From positions 1-6,291 of the forward strand of contig JAIXSD010000748.1 of assembly GCA_027484885.1 (NCBI GenBank): a stretch of 6,291 nt of DNA, given 5' to 3'. Under the pieces are notes generated by a model. The model had not been told where the DNA came from, ran no database searches, and worked only from the letters and a program-made list of their open reading frames with translations. The position numbers were made by a program, and so were the translations under genes. Shown piece by piece: positions 5,705 to 6,291 of the stretch. Numbering within the stretch: the stretch's first letter is position 1; each line of letters opens with the position of its first letter. This stretch comes from Rubrivivax sp. (lineage in GTDB: Bacteria > Pseudomonadota > Gammaproteobacteria > Burkholderiales > Burkholderiaceae_C).

Positions 5705-5750
5705 CGCAGTGGGTGGCTCGTCCGGAGCGCCCGCTGCGTTTGTCTTTTGT
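5705..5750 (+). terminator. Rho-independent terminator of petABC
   Basis: From 5705 to 5738 the strand folds into a long GC-rich stem. CGCAGTGGGTG (5705-5715) pairs with CGCCCGCTGCG (5728-5738, two G-U wobbles) and an inner CTC pairs with GAG past a single bulged G (5716), leaving a five-base loop. The T-rich tract TTTGTCTTTTGT (5739-5750) follows at once. The position 51 bases past petC and 65 before sspA fits the end of the petABC transcript. Confidence 0.85.
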
Positions 5751-5802
5751 GCGGCTCACTGCAAGACTCGATGTGATCCGCAGCCTTTTCACCTGACCTC
5801 TC

Positions 5803-5806
5803 GGAG
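5803..5806 (+). promoter_or_regulatory. Shine-Dalgarno sequence of sspA (favours the first of two ATGs)
   Basis: GGAG lies nine bases before the ATG at 5816 and twelve before the second, adjacent ATG at 5819. The first ATG has the better spacing. Confidence 0.6.
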
Positions 5807-5815
5807 CCTGCCGCC

Positions 5816-6291
5816 ATGATGGTGCTTTATTCTGGAACCACCTGCCCCTACTCGCATCGCTGCCGCTTCGTGCTGTTCGAAAAGGGCATGGACTTCGAGA
5901 TCCGTGATGTGGACTTGTTCGCCAAGCCCGAAGACATCGCGCTGATGAACCCGTACAACGAAGTGCCCATCCTGGTCGAGCGCGACCTGATCCTGTACGA
6001 ATCGCACATCATCAACGAGTACATCGACGAGCGCTTCCCGCACCCGCAGCTGATGCCCGGTGACCCGGTGGCCCGCGCCCGCGTGCGCCTGTTCCTGCTG
6101 AATTTCGAGAAGGAACTGTTCGCCCACGTCAATGTGCTCGAAGGCCGCGGCCAGGCCGTCAAGGCCACCGACAAGCAGCTGGAGAAGGCACGCGCGCAAA
6201 TCCGCGACCGCCTGACCCAGCTCGCGCCGATCTTCCTGAAGAACAAGTACATGCTGGGCGACGACTTCTCGATGCTCGACGTGGCCATCGC
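5816..6291 (+). CDS. sspA: stringent starvation protein A, GST-fold (C-terminus outside the window)
   Basis: SspA in E. coli binds RNA polymerase, acts in stress and stationary phase, and is needed for phage P1 late transcription. Only the first 158 of about 200-215 residues are in the window. A thioredoxin-like N-domain (MMVLYSGTTCPYSHRCRFVL) includes the NEVPILVERD cis-proline loop (V50-P51) and the YESHIINEYIDERFPHP segment (61-77). An all-helical GST C-domain follows from about residue 85. FPHPQLMP aligns with E. coli FPHPPLMP, the exposed pocket reported as essential for its activity. The pocket tyrosine Y92 is replaced by Asp83. Cys10 in CPYS occupies the catalytic position of Cys-type GSTs and is absent in E. 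coli SspA (DIYS). The gene follows the petABC terminator, so it likely has its own promoter, which I could not pin down in 5751-5815. sspB would be expected next. Confidence 0.93.
   Translation, partial: MMVLYSGTTCPYSHRCRFVLFEKGMDFEIRDVDLFAKPEDIALMNPYNEVPILVERDLILYESHIINEYIDERFPHPQLMPGDPVARARVRLFLLNFEKELFAHVNVLEGRGQAVKATDKQLEKARAQIRDRLTQLAPIFLKNKYMLGDDFSMLDVAI

Noticed and set aside
5740..5768. sspA promoter with TTGTCT as -35 and AAGACT as -10
   Set aside because: The -35 matches at four and the -10 at three of six positions, and the -35 lies in the terminator T-tract. It is too weak to list.

Overview
The window is chromosomal DNA from a high-GC betaproteobacterium, most likely order Burkholderiales. 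I infer this from the bc1-complex subtype (470-residue cytochrome b with a Pro-Val-Trp-Tyr Qo motif), from the sspA gene directly after petC, and from a DUF1631 protein next to mscL. No hallmark of a mobile element, phage, CRISPR array, tRNA or rRNA is visible. It reads as ordinary housekeeping chromosome.

Layout. Positions 1-1902 (minus strand) hold a DUF1631-family gene of unknown function whose 3' end lies outside the window. Positions 1903-2116 are a spacer with two tandem stem-loops and a run of nine G. Positions 2117-2557 (minus) are mscL, the large-conductance mechanosensitive channel. Positions 2558-2795 separate mscL from the divergent petABC operon. This spacer holds a terminator-like stem plus T-run in the mscL leader and a good -10 element for petA. 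Positions 2796-5653 (plus) carry petA (Rieske protein), petB (cytochrome b) and petC (cytochrome c1), closely spaced and each with a Shine-Dalgarno sequence. A convincing Rho-independent terminator follows at about 5705-5750. From 5816 the plus strand encodes SspA, a GST-fold RNA-polymerase-associated protein, cut by the right edge.

How the genes work together. PetA, PetB and PetC form the catalytic core of the ubiquinol:cytochrome c oxidoreductase (complex III), which moves electrons from ubiquinol to cytochrome c and pumps protons by the Q cycle. MscL is an independent osmotic safety valve. SspA is a stress and transcription regulator whose position after petC is typical of the lineage but which is probably transcribed separately. 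The DUF1631 protein cannot be tied to either function.

I do not see an undescribed multi-gene system. The points most worth a second look are: RNA structures at gene junctions (a UUCG-tetraloop hairpin across the petA stop codon and a terminator-like leader in front of mscL); sequence variants in the bc1 complex (PVWY, 15-residue haem-ligand spacing in helix D, extra hydrophobic hairpin, Phe near the Rieske cluster, Lys-Arg Tat motif); a Cys-Pro-Tyr-Ser motif in SspA; and the uncharacterised DUF1631 protein with its Gly/Ser-rich central linker. Very long open frames antisense to the DUF1631 gene and to petBC are composition shadows, not genes.
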